DNA from: SG8-4 sp964598225 | Lineage (GTDB): Bacteria > Planctomycetota > Phycisphaerae > Sedimentisphaerales > Anaerobacaceae | Assembly (NCBI GenBank): GCA_964598225.1 | Contig: CAZRBG010000044.1 | Span: 1 to 47,246 of the forward strand | DNA: 47,246 nucleotides | Direction: 5' to 3' | Shown here: positions 38,250 through 46,611 of the stretch, in pieces | Numbering within the stretch: position 1 is the first letter of the stretch | How the letters are laid out: each line of letters starts with the position of its first letter | Position numbers and translations under genes: made by a program | Notes under the pieces: model-generated | What the model saw: only the letters and a program-made list of their open reading frames with translations | Databases searched by the model: none | Told to the model about the DNA's origin: nothing

Positions 38250-40853
38250 CTAGGATTGGCCTATCCGACTGTTATGGATTGTAAGATTGTCTTCTGGTGA
38301 TTTTGAGGATGGGATGAGCAGGCTGGCGAGGTAGCCGATTGAAACACATGAAGTGATGGCGATTGCGCCGTAGAGGAAGAAGTGGACGTCCGTGAACTGC
38401 TGGACGCAGTATAGAATCACCGTGCTGCAGATTACGCCAATGATTGCGCCGACGCTGTTGGCCCGGCGGGTGAAGATTCCCAGGATGAACAGTCCGGCGA
38501 GACCGCCGCCCAGCAGGCCAAGTAAAGCGAGGAATAAATCCCACAGCGACTTTATCGGGTATGTGGCCATCAGCAGCGCGCAGCCGGTGCCGAAAGCGCC
38601 GAGCACGACTGTTATGATTCTGGCGAGCAACAGCCGCGTGCGATCGCCCGAACCGGGATTCAGTCGGTGATAGAAATCTGTGACCATGACGGTTGCCATG
38701 CTGTTCATGCTGCTGTCGAGGCTGGACATAGCCGCGGCGAAGATAGCGGCAAGCACGATCCCGGCGATTCCGACCGGAAGCTCCTGCACGACGAACCAGG
38801 GCAGAATCGCGTCGTTATCAATAGTCGGATTGAGATTCTCAGGCCGGGTCTTGTAGAACGCATACAATGCCGTACCGAGAAAGAAGAAGGTCAGCGCCGC
38901 CGGGACCGTCAACGCGGCGTTGGTCCAGATCGCATTTGCGGCTTGCTTCTCCGTCGGTGTGGTGAGGTACCGTTGAATCACTGTCTGGTCGGCAGAATAA
39001 GGAACAAGATTAGTAAAGACGTTGCCCAATACGACGACCCAGACGGCTGTCGTCGTGTAGTCCCACGTTAGATTCAGAGCGCGGAACTTGTCCGCCTGGC
39101 GACCCATTTCGATGATTCCCGCCAGTCCTCCGTCCACTTTGAAGGCAATCACAGCCACGCATAGCAGTGCTCCGCCCATCAGCACGAAGACCTGAATCAC
39201 ATCGGTCCATATGACGGCCTCGATTCCTCCCATGACAGTATAAATTGTGCAGAAGATGCCCATGACCAGGATGCAGGTATAGACGTTGAAATCCGTCACC
39301 GTCGCCAGCGCAACCGCGGGCAGAAACAGTACGATCCCCATGCGTCCCAGTTGCATCAAACAGAACGCCGCGCCGCCGAACAGGCGCAGAGCGACGCTGA
39401 AGCGTTTCTCAAGGTACTCATAAGCCGTGGAGATGTTGAGCCGCCTGAAAAACGGCAGGTAGAAGAAAACCACGATCGGGGCGACCATGATTATCGTTGC
39501 CTGGGCGAGAATGTAGACCCAGTTAGTGGCGTAGATTTTCGCAGGCATCGCCATAAATGTGATGGCGCTGAGTTGTGTTCCGAAAATGCTGATTCCCGCG
39601 GCCCACCAGCGGACGCGCCGGCCGCCGAAGAAGAAGTCGTCGGTTCCCTTCTCGCGCCTTGAGAAATAAAGGCCGACGCACAGAATTATCATCAGGTAGA
39701 TGCTCCAGGTCAGGTAATCGGCCCGGCTGAAGCCCGTGCGAACCTGGCCGAATTTGCCCGAAAGTATCTTCGGGGATCGTGTGCCGGGGCGGATTTCTCC
39801 CGATGGAATCACAATCGCGTCGTTCCACTCGACTGCCGTGGTAGTCACATGCCCCGCGGGCAATGTCCCTGCCTTCGTCCAGGTGTCGGTTATGGTATGG
39901 TAGGCGAGAATATCGGTGCTGAATCCGGGATGCCTGTCCATAAGCTCGAGATTTCTCCCGGCGTATTTGCCGTGGTCACCGCCCAAGATGAGAATGTGGC
40001 TCGGGCCGGAAGGGAAAGCGGGCGTCGGAGCCGCGGCAACGGGCGTAGGAACATCGGCAATTCTCTTCCATCGTCCGGGATTTTCGCTATCTTCACCCGG
40101 CGTGAATCGATATGCATCAGTGAGATATTCGCGCCGGGTATTACCTTCATCATCGGTCACCAGTCGGCAGCCGCTGAACAGGAAGAATGATCCGTCCTGA
40201 ACGGCGGCAACCGGCAGCATACGTTCAGGTCCGGGCCATGGCTCAAGTTCCATCCATCTGGGGCCATCCTTAGACAGGTCCAAAGCCCAGAAATTCTTCA
40301 TCGCTTCCTTGGAATCGGGTGATTCCTGCCCTCCGGCGACGTATATGGTCGTGCTCAATATTGCCGCGGCGGTGTTGGCGCACGGTTTCGGCAGAGAGGG
40401 CAAGCTCGTCAGTTTTACCTTTCCGTCCACCCACAAAATCATGAACACATCAGCGAAGTGTTCATCAGCGTCACTTCCCCCGATGCAGACAAGACCGTCT
40501 TCGGCAGTGACAGACGCGCCGTAAGCGAGAGGATGCGGCAGCGAGCCCGCGTGGCGCCATTGCGCATCGGGAGTTGTAAGTACGTAGATACTGTCCCGCC
40601 AAACCTTTTTTGCAGTTGGATTTACCCGGCCTTCCTTGAACAGCGGCTCGGGGAAATTAGCTCCGCCTGCAACTATCAGAGTGCCCGAGCTGACACCGGA
40701 AAATGACCCCGCTACGCCGAGAGTATCGGGCAAGTCGGGCAGTTCGCTCCATTGAAGAACGCCGGCGTTTGAGTCGGCGCCGACGAGCGCAAGAACTGTC
40801 ACAACGATCAAAGTATGATCCTTTATAGCTCTGCGTTTTTGGGCAAATACCAT
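38250..40853 (-). CDS. Kelch-type mutarotase domain fused to sodium:solute symporter
   Basis: About 867 residues from ATG 40853; the frame runs up to 41075 and ATG 40895 is another option, as no ribosome site is clear. After a signal-like segment (HTLIVVTVLALVGADSNA) residues about 30-430 form a kelch propeller of the YjhT/NanM-like cyclically permuted mutarotase type (LIVAGGANFP, VCIGGSDADEHF, TIYVAGGQESPDS, FFLFSGCRL, LILGGDHGKY). Residues about 455-850 are a sodium:solute symporter with about 13 membrane helices, including GISIFGTQLSAITFMAMPA and AAMSSLDSSMNSMATVMV. The propeller would prepare a sugar anomer, possibly sialic-acid-like, outside before import. Substrate unproven. Confidence 0.87.
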   Translation of the reverse strand: MVFAQKRRAIKDHTLIVVTVLALVGADSNAGVLQWSELPDLPDTLGVAGSFSGVSSGTLIVAGGANFPEPLFKEGRVNPTAKKVWRDSIYVLTTPDAQWRHAGSLPHPLAYGASVTAEDGLVCIGGSDADEHFADVFMILWVDGKVKLTSLPSLPKPCANTAAAILSTTIYVAGGQESPDSKEAMKNFWALDLSKDGPRWMELEPWPGPERMLPVAAVQDGSFFLFSGCRLVTDDEGNTRREYLTDAYRFTPGEDSENPGRWKRIADVPTPVAAAPTPAFPSGPSHILILGGDHGKYAGRNLELMDRHPGFSTDILAYHTITDTWTKAGTLPAGHVTTTAVEWNDAIVIPSGEIRPGTRSPKILSGKFGQVRTGFSRADYLTWSIYLMIILCVGLYFSRREKGTDDFFFGGRRVRWWAAGISIFGTQLSAITFMAMPAKIYATNWVYILAQATIIMVAPIVVFFYLPFFRRLNISTAYEYLEKRFSVALRLFGGAAFCLMQLGRMGIVLFLPAVALATVTDFNVYTCILVMGIFCTIYTVMGGIEAVIWTDVIQVFVLMGGALLCVAVIAFKVDGGLAGIIEMGRQADKFRALNLTWDYTTTAVWVVVLGNVFTNLVPYSADQTVIQRYLTTPTEKQAANAIWTNAALTVPAALTFFFLGTALYAFYKTRPENLNPTIDNDAILPWFVVQELPVGIAGIVLAAIFAAAMSSLDSSMNSMATVMVTDFYHRLNPGSGDRTRLLLARIITVVLGAFGTGCALLMATYPIKSLWDLFLALLGLLGGGLAGLFILGIFTRRANSVGAIIGVICSTVILYCVQQFTDVHFFLYGAIAITSCVSIGYLASLLIPSSKSPEDNLTIHNSRIGQS

Positions 40854-40983
40854 GTTGTGGCAATAATACCAGAACAAATATCGCAGAACAAACATGAAAT
40901 AGCTCTGTATTATGTTGTAGAATGCGGTTAATCTATTGGGTGAGCTTTTGAACTCTGGTATTAAGATCCGAAAGGAGTCGGCT

Positions 40984-41619
40984 ATGAAAGAAGACACACT
41001 TTTTTGGGACGTCGATACGCAGTTCGACTTCATGCAGCCGGAAGGCAGGCTATACGTACCCGACGCAGAGACCATAGTCGAGACTATCAGCGCTGTGCGA
41101 AGATTCGCTCTCGATAATGGTTATTCCATCCTTGCCAATACCGACTGGCACAGTAAGGAAAATGAGGAGATCTCGGACAACCCGGATTTCAAGCGGACCT
41201 TTCCGCCGCATTGCATGGTCAACGAGCCGGGCAGTGAAAGGGTGGGCTATCTTGGCGAGATTCCTATAAAATATGTCCCGCTGGAAAAGTTGGACGCCGA
41301 AGATCTCAGACATCTCGTCGCAGAGGATCAGTTTCACGTGGTGATTAGAAAACAGGAGTGCGATGTTTTCTCCAATCCGAACACCGAAAAACTCGTGAAA
41401 TTGATCACACCGAAACAAGTCATCATTTTCGGAGTTGCGTTAGAAATGTGCGTTTCCGATGTGGTGCGCGGGCTTAAGAGGTTTGACGGAATAAAGCGAT
41501 ATGTACTCAAAGACGCCGTCAAGGGACTCGAAACCAAACCCGACTCGGAAGTACTCGATGAATTCAGAGACATGGGTGTTCAAGTGACCGAATTCGACGC
41601 ACTGAAAGGAAATCTGTGA
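40984..41619 (+). CDS. Nicotinamidase / isochorismatase-family cysteine hydrolase
   Basis: A 211-residue protein from ATG 40984 (AAAGGAG upstream); the frame starts earlier at 40936. Asp in LFWDVDTQFDF, the metal pair in NTDWHSK, Lys in RKQECDVF and the catalytic Cys in GVALEMCVSDVV give the Asp-Lys-Cys set of the isochorismatase fold. Nicotinamidase turns nicotinamide into nicotinate. GVALEMCV differs from the more common GVATDYCV. The next gene, overlapping by TGATG, is nicotinate phosphoribosyltransferase, which supports the nicotinamidase call (pncA). It starts the plus-strand NAD-salvage and molybdenum-cofactor operon. Confidence 0.85.
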   Translation: MKEDTLFWDVDTQFDFMQPEGRLYVPDAETIVETISAVRRFALDNGYSILANTDWHSKENEEISDNPDFKRTFPPHCMVNEPGSERVGYLGEIPIKYVPLEKLDAEDLRHLVAEDQFHVVIRKQECDVFSNPNTEKLVKLITPKQVIIFGVALEMCVSDVVRGLKRFDGIKRYVLKDAVKGLETKPDSEVLDEFRDMGVQVTEFDALKGNL

Positions 41620-42899
41620 TGTGGCTAATGAAGGACACGCCGCCGCTGTTTACCGACATGTACGAGCTTACCATGGCTCAGGTCTATTTCGAAAAGCAAA
41701 TGACCGAGACAGCGTACTTCGAGTCCTTTATCAGGAAGCTTCCCGATAATTGGGGTTTTTTTGTCATGGCGGGTCTGGCGGAGGTCGAATCTTTTCTCCG
41801 CGAGTTCAGATTCTCCGAGAGCGACATTGATTATCTTCGCTCCACGAAACTTTTCACTGATGATTTCCTTCGATTCCTCGCGACCTTCAAGCCGGAAGTG
41901 GAAGTCAGAGCATTACCCGAAGGAACGATCTTCTTTGCGAACGAACCTGCTCTGGAAGTGGCCGGGCCTTTGATTTCAGCGCAGATACTGGAAAGCTACA
42001 TCCTGAACATCCTTGGTTTTTCGATTATAGAAGCGACCGTTGCGAGCAGAATGTCCCTCGCTGCCGGAGACGCCGCTGTGGTCGACTTTGGTCTCAGACG
42101 CTGCCAGGGGCCGGTGGCTGCTTTGCGGTCTGCGCGAGGGGCGCAGATTGCAGGCTTCCGCGCGACCAGCAACATGTTCGCCGCCAGGGCTCTGGACTTC
42201 AAACCATCGGGGACCATGGCCCATTCATTCATCCACGTTCACGATTCTGAAGAAGAGGCTTTTGCCAACTTCGTTGAGTCTTACGGTGAAAAAACGATTC
42301 TTCTCGTAGATACTTACGATTCTGTCGAGGGTATCAAGAAGGCCGCGGCTCTGGCAAAAAAAAACTACGAAGAAAAGGACGTCAAAATACGCGGCATCCG
42401 ACTCGACAGCGGCGACCTGGTCGAACTCAGTAAATTCGCACGCGAACACTTTCAGCAGCAAGGCGTGGATTTCCTCATGATCTTCGCCAGCGGCGATCTC
42501 GATGAGTTCAAGATCGAACGTTTAATGGCCCGGGGTGCTGAGATCGACGGCTTCGGAGTCGGCACGAGATTAGGGGTGTCGCGTTACGCACCTGCGGTGG
42601 GAATAGTCTACAAGATCGCCCAATACGGCGAAAAGGGCGTATCGAAAAAATCACCCGGCAAGGAGACCCGGCCCGGCAGAAAGCAAATCAAGAGAATGAA
42701 AGGACCCGATCGTTATGAGAAAGACGTTGTCTCGCCGCTGGAATCCGGAAGCGACGGTCTGCTGAAGCCGTTTGCATCGGCCGAAGATATGCCGACGATA
42801 CAGCAGCGGCTCGTCGATGAGCTCGGCGCCCTGGATGACTCGGTCAAGAAAATCACAGAACCCGGCGAATACCCCGTGGAATTTACAGGATTTTGGTGA
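41619..42899 (+). CDS. pncB: Nicotinate phosphoribosyltransferase
   Basis: A 426-residue protein starting at ATG 41619, inside TGATG with the previous stop. LFTDMYELTMAQVYFEK is the family N-terminus, FGLRRCQGPVAALRSARGA and GTMAHSFIHVHDSEEEAF (phosphohistidine-type loop), LLVDTYDSVEG, IRLDSGDLVEL and FASGDLDEFKI follow in order. It joins nicotinate and PRPP to give NaMN for NAD salvage, right after the nicotinamidase step. The central part RPGRKQIKRM is basic and near the C-terminal end. Its stop overlaps the start of moeA (TGATG). Confidence 0.93.
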   Translation: MWLMKDTPPLFTDMYELTMAQVYFEKQMTETAYFESFIRKLPDNWGFFVMAGLAEVESFLREFRFSESDIDYLRSTKLFTDDFLRFLATFKPEVEVRALPEGTIFFANEPALEVAGPLISAQILESYILNILGFSIIEATVASRMSLAAGDAAVVDFGLRRCQGPVAALRSARGAQIAGFRATSNMFAARALDFKPSGTMAHSFIHVHDSEEEAFANFVESYGEKTILLVDTYDSVEGIKKAAALAKKNYEEKDVKIRGIRLDSGDLVELSKFAREHFQQQGVDFLMIFASGDLDEFKIERLMARGAEIDGFGVGTRLGVSRYAPAVGIVYKIAQYGEKGVSKKSPGKETRPGRKQIKRMKGPDRYEKDVVSPLESGSDGLLKPFASAEDMPTIQQRLVDELGALDDSVKKITEPGEYPVEFTGFW

Positions 42900-44080
42900 T
42901 GGTGATGATACCATTCGAAAAAGCTTTGAACATTGTCCTGAATTCGGCTCGCCCGCTCGGCGCCGAGCAAGTGAGTCTTGCCGAAGCGGCCGGTCGGGTG
43001 TTGGCTGACGACGTCGAATCGGATATGGATATGCCGCCGTTCAACAAATCCGCGATGGACGGCTACGCCTGCCGAAGATCCGACCTGGTGAATGAGCTTG
43101 AGGTAATAGAGACCATTCCGGCCGGCCACACGCCCGCCAAATCCGTCGGCCCCAATCAATGCTCCAAGATCATGACCGGCGGAGTCGTCCCCGAAGGCGC
43201 CGACTGTGTGGTTATGATCGAATATATCGACAATCCTCGCCCGCACATCGTCCGTTTTGTTGGCGAGAATACCAAAAACAATATCTGTCTCAAGGGAGAG
43301 GATATTAAAGCCGGCGACGTCGTCCTGCAAAAAGGGACCCTGCTGAAGCCCCAGCACATCGCGGTTCTCGCGTCTGTAGGCCGGGCGCAGCCGATGGTCT
43401 CGAAGATGCCGAGAGTCGGAATCATCGCCACCGGCAGCGAGCTTGTCGGTCCGTCGGTCCGGCCGCAGCCGTCTCAGATACGAAACAGCAACAGCTTTCA
43501 ATTAGCCGCTCAGGCTTCTCGCGCGGGAGTTGCCGTCACGGACTACGGAATCGCCGAAGATACGAAAGAGGCCATCGACGATATATTCAGGAAGGTCGCG
43601 GCCGACAACGACGTGGTAATACTGTCGGGCGGCGTCTCGGTGGGCGATTACGACTTCGTGCCGGACATTCTCAGGCGCAACAACATCGAACTGCTGTTCG
43701 AGGGCATTGCCGTCAAGCCCGGCAAGCCGTCGGTCTTCGGGGTCTCGGATGATGTTTACTGCTTCGGACTGCCCGGCAATCCGATGTCCACTTACGTGCA
43801 GTTCGAGATTCTCATAAAGCCGTTTCTATACAGACTCATGAGCTGCGAACACGCAAAATATGATATCCGTATGCCGCTTGACAACGACATAAAGAGAAAA
43901 AAGACCGAAAGACAAGCGTGGCTGCCGGTAGAGATAACAAGCGCCGGGACGGTCAAACTCGTCGAATACCACGGCTCGGCACATATCAACTCTCTGTCTT
44001 CCGCCGATGGTTTGATAAGTATAGACGTTGGCGTGGCTAAGCTGGAAAAGGGAACGATTGTGGATGTCAGGCTGATTTAG
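42899..44080 (+). CDS. moeA: Molybdopterin molybdenumtransferase
   Basis: A 393-residue MoeA; ATG 42899 overlaps the pncB stop, and ATG 42905 is a close alternative. Domains in order: I (FEKALNIVLN), II with MPPFNKSAMDGYACRRSD and MTGGVVPEGADCVVMIE, III with GIIATGSELVG and VILSGGVSVGDYDFVPDIL (molybdopterin site), IV the short C-terminal beta-barrel. MoeA puts molybdate (or tungstate) into adenylylated molybdopterin. With MogA and a MOSC protein downstream it forms a partial cofactor cluster; moaA, moaC and moaE are not in this window. Confidence 0.94.
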   Translation: MVMIPFEKALNIVLNSARPLGAEQVSLAEAAGRVLADDVESDMDMPPFNKSAMDGYACRRSDLVNELEVIETIPAGHTPAKSVGPNQCSKIMTGGVVPEGADCVVMIEYIDNPRPHIVRFVGENTKNNICLKGEDIKAGDVVLQKGTLLKPQHIAVLASVGRAQPMVSKMPRVGIIATGSELVGPSVRPQPSQIRNSNSFQLAAQASRAGVAVTDYGIAEDTKEAIDDIFRKVAADNDVVILSGGVSVGDYDFVPDILRRNNIELLFEGIAVKPGKPSVFGVSDDVYCFGLPGNPMSTYVQFEILIKPFLYRLMSCEHAKYDIRMPLDNDIKRKKTERQAWLPVEITSAGTVKLVEYHGSAHINSLSSADGLISIDVGVAKLEKGTIVDVRLI

Positions 44081-44099
44081 AGCCGAAAGAAGATAATCG

Positions 44100-44540
44100 A
44101 TGAAAGGTAGAATCAAAGCCATCTCAGTATCCGAGAAGAAGGGCACGCAGAAGGTCAACGTGCCCGAGGCCGAGCTGAAGGTCGATTGCGGCATCGTCGG
44201 CGATGCCCACGCGGGCAAATGGCACCGGCAAGTGAGTCTGCTGGCCTACGAGTCGATTGAAAAGATGATCGCGATGGGAGCGGATGTCTCGCCGGGCAAT
44301 TTTGCCGAGAACATCACAACCGGTGGAATCGACCTGCTGGCGCTGCCTATGGGCGGCAGGCTCAGGCTGGGAGGCGAGGTCGAGCTTGAAGTCACACAGT
44401 TCGGCAAGAAATGTCACCATGGCTGCGAGATCTTCCAGCAGGTGGGCGACTGCATCATGCCGCGAGAGGGAATCTTCGGAAAGGTAATCAAGCCCGGCCG
44501 GATCAGAGTCGGCGACGTTATCGAGGTGGCGGATGATTAG
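44100..44540 (+). CDS. MOSC-domain protein
   Basis: A 146-residue single MOSC domain: IKAISVSEKKGTQKVNV, VDCGIVGDAHAGKWHRQVSLLA, VSPGNFAENITTGGIDLLAL, GKKCHHGCEIFQQVGDC and REGIFGKVIKPGRIRVGD. The Cys in KKCHHGC is the likely sulfur or metal handling residue. MOSC proteins are linked to molybdenum cofactor sulfuration, trafficking or Moco-enzyme activation. Between moeA (19 bases upstream) and mogA (8-base overlap). Exact role unknown. Confidence 0.9.
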   Translation: MKGRIKAISVSEKKGTQKVNVPEAELKVDCGIVGDAHAGKWHRQVSLLAYESIEKMIAMGADVSPGNFAENITTGGIDLLALPMGGRLRLGGEVELEVTQFGKKCHHGCEIFQQVGDCIMPREGIFGKVIKPGRIRVGDVIEVADD

Positions 44541-45009
44541 AGTAGCAGTTGTGACTGTCAGTGACACATGCGCCCGGGGCGGCAGGGAAGACGTCAGCGG
44601 CCGGACAATCGTGGATATGCTGGCGGAAGGGACGTACGAGGTTGGCGACCGGAAGATCGTGCCCGATGATTTCGAGGTAATAACAGAGGCTCTGAAAAGC
44701 TGCTGCGACAATTCCAATATCGACGTGGTGCTGACTACCGGCGGAACCGGACTGGGGCCTCGCGATGTTACGCCGGAAGCTACTGTTGCCGTATGTCAAC
44801 GGATGGCCCCCGGTTTCGCCGAGATAATGAGGATCGAGGGCCTCAAAAAGACCAAAAAGTCGATTCTCTCGCGAGGTACGGCGGGAGTCTGCGGCAAGAC
44901 TCTCATCATAAATCTGCCCGGCAGCCCCAAAGCCGTCCGCGAATCGCTCGAGATAATCCTCGACGTCCTGCCTCACGCCGTAAAGATGTTGCACGGCGGC
45001 GGCCATTGA
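44533..45009 (+). CDS. mogA: Molybdopterin adenylyltransferase (MogA/MoaB family)
   Basis: A 158-residue protein with RVAVVTVSDTCARGGREDVSG, VVLTTGGTGLGPRDVTPEAT and PGSPKAVRESLEIIL in order, the MogA/MoaB signature. TTGGTG-x-x-x-RDVTPEAT binds molybdopterin and ATP for adenylylation before MoeA action. Its start overlaps the MOSC gene by 8 bases. It could be named moaB as well; the two share this family and the sequence alone does not decide. Confidence 0.92.
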   Translation: MIRVAVVTVSDTCARGGREDVSGRTIVDMLAEGTYEVGDRKIVPDDFEVITEALKSCCDNSNIDVVLTTGGTGLGPRDVTPEATVAVCQRMAPGFAEIMRIEGLKKTKKSILSRGTAGVCGKTLIINLPGSPKAVRESLEIILDVLPHAVKMLHGGGH

Positions 45010-45042
45010 CAGCGGCGCCAAATTCATGAAGGAAGCGTAAAA

Positions 45043-45597
45043 GTGAAGAAACAAGTCCCATTGAATCGGGCGAAATGGATCGTCGAGCCGGGGTGTGTTG
45101 TTTTGGTTACTTCCGGTACGATGAACCATCCCAATGTGATGACCTTTAGCTGGCAGACGCCGGTTAACAGCTCCGATCCATGCCTGATTATTCTCTCCAT
45201 CAGCCACGTCAGGTATTCTTATGAGCTGATAAAACAAAATCACGAGCTGGTGATAAACGTTCCCGGCGAGGACCTTCTCGACGCCACTCACTTTGTGGGC
45301 CGCAAAACCGGCCGGGGCATCGATAAATTCCGTGAGGCCGGGCTGACCGCGACTGCCGCTGAACTGGTCGAGCCGCCGTTAGTCGAGCAGTGTGCCGCAC
45401 ATCTGGAATGCCGGGTTGCGGATACTTTCGAGATGGAATCGCACGATCTGCTGGTCTGTGAGGTTATCCGTGCCGCAGCCGAGGAGGATTTCTTCAACGG
45501 CAGATGGATTCCGGAGACATTCCGAACGCTGCACTATCTGGGCGGCAACAAATACGGCCTGATGACGCAGACGGTCGAAGCTCGCCCCAAGAAGTGA
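45043..45597 (+). CDS. Flavin reductase-domain protein
   Basis: A 184-residue protein from a GTG start (AAGGAAGC upstream). It shows the flavoredoxin/flavin-reductase split barrel: GCVVLVTSGTMNHPNVMTFSW, SDPCLIILSISHVRYSYELI, ELVINVPGEDLLDATHFVGRKTGRG, EQCAAHLECRV. It binds FMN and passes electrons from NAD(P)H or another donor. It is 33 bases after mogA and probably the last gene of the operon; a link to molybdenum-cofactor-dependent metabolism is suggested only by position. Confidence 0.88.
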   Translation: MKKQVPLNRAKWIVEPGCVVLVTSGTMNHPNVMTFSWQTPVNSSDPCLIILSISHVRYSYELIKQNHELVINVPGEDLLDATHFVGRKTGRGIDKFREAGLTATAAELVEPPLVEQCAAHLECRVADTFEMESHDLLVCEVIRAAAEEDFFNGRWIPETFRTLHYLGGNKYGLMTQTVEARPKK

Positions 45598-45816
45598 ACC
45601 GGACATTTCTACGTTTACAAACTAAGTTCAAAAGGCGTCATGCCGTTATTCCTCGCATGGCCCCTGCTGCCTAATCATAACTCGGCTTTGCTAATAATCA
45701 CGGCGTGATTAACCTATAGGTTCCTCTCAGATGAGGCAGTGATTACACTTGATCCAAGCTGCCTTTATCGGGAAGGCAGCAAAAGGATTGCTAATGCCTA
45801 TTGAAAGGAACCTAAA

Positions 45817-46248
45817 ATGAAAAAGGTATTGTACTGCGGAATCGATCTTCATTCAAGTAACGGTATGTTTGTAATTTTGGATGAAAACGACAAGGTGGTT
45901 TTCAAGAAACGTCTATCCAATAAACTTCCAACAGTCCTTGATGCTTTGAAGCCCTTTCGGGAAAAACTGGCAATCGTGGCTGTGGAATCCACATTTAACT
46001 GGTATTGGTTGGTGGACGGCTTAATGGACGCCGGCTATCCAGTCTGCCTTGCCAATCCGGCGGCCATTGATCAGTATGATGGGATCAAGCAGGCAAATGA
46101 TTTGACGGATGCCACTTTTATAGCGCATTTAGCTCGGTTGGGTGTTCTGCCAACAGGATACATTTGCTATGAGTCACCCGGGTTTGAATGTCTGCTACGG
46201 CAGATAAGTCACAAAGCATGTAACGTCCATCCAGTGACGTGGATATAA
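45817..46248 (+). pseudogene. IS110-family transposase, C-terminally truncated
   Basis: The 143-residue frame holds the N-terminal DEDD (RuvC-like) part: VLYCGIDLHSSNGMFVILDE (first Asp), LAIVAVESTFNWYWLVDGL (Glu), CLANPAAIDQYDGIKQANDLTDATFIAHL (Asp residues) and LLRQISHKA. Then the frame ends in unrelated residues (NVHPVTWI); the C-terminal transposase_20 domain with the catalytic Ser is missing. AAAGGA precedes the ATG. It cannot be active alone, but might be moved by a full copy elsewhere. Confidence 0.87.
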
Positions 46249-46282
46249 ATTGAACATAGTACGGTACTGATGTTGTTCTGGT

Positions 46283-46505
46283 CCCAACGTAGTTGGGATG
46301 TGGCCTGGCAGGAACATGAATGCCAGAGGCCGAGATCCAGATGAATGACTGCACGAAAGAGTTGTCTGCCTGGAGCAGGCGATCTCATGAAGCTATAAAA
46401 ACAAGAACGGCGCAGGTGCTTAAGAGAGCATGAGACCAAAGGCGTTTCTATACGGTAATATCAAGCTGCAAAACAGCCGCATAAGAAACCGAAAAGATTT
46501 CGGTT
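46283..46505 (+). ncRNA. Candidate IS110-type guide (bridge) RNA region
   Basis: After the broken transposase there is no frame, but four stem-loops in a row: CCCAAC/GTTGGG (46283-46297), a stem with bulges GGCC-GGCA/TGCC-GGCC (46302-46331), GCCTG/CAGGC (46368-46380) and AACCGAAA/TTTCGGTT (46487-46505). Non-coding RNAs that guide IS110 recombinases are encoded in such flanks, in the right end for the IS1111 branch. Whether this is a functional guide RNA is inference. Confidence 0.4.
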
Positions 46506-46611
46506 CAGGGAAGGTATTTTTATACTTGACAGGAACCTATATGAATGACCCCTTTAGCTTTTCCCTTTAGCTTCTTTAATTCTCCCTTTAATTCTCCCTA
46601 GTATTCCTCAT

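Larger units (their letters stand above)
45715..46541 (+). mobile_element. IS110/IS1111-type insertion sequence remnant
   Basis: TATAGGTTCCTCTC (45715-45728) and GACAGGAACCTATA (46528-46541) are inverted repeats matching at 13 of 14 positions; subterminal inverted repeats are typical of the IS1111 branch of IS110. Between them lie a hairpin leader (GCTGCCTT/AAGGCAGC, 45758-45780), the truncated transposase (45817-46248) and a folded non-coding stretch. The element is about 830 bases, against 1.3-1.5 kb for complete ones, so an internal deletion removed the C-terminal half of the transposase. Exact insertion borders are not certain. Confidence 0.65.

Noticed and set aside
46543..46611. Possible CRISPR-like array
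   Set aside because: Only two copies of each short motif with no spacers of constant length; no cas genes. No CRISPR array is seen anywhere in the window.
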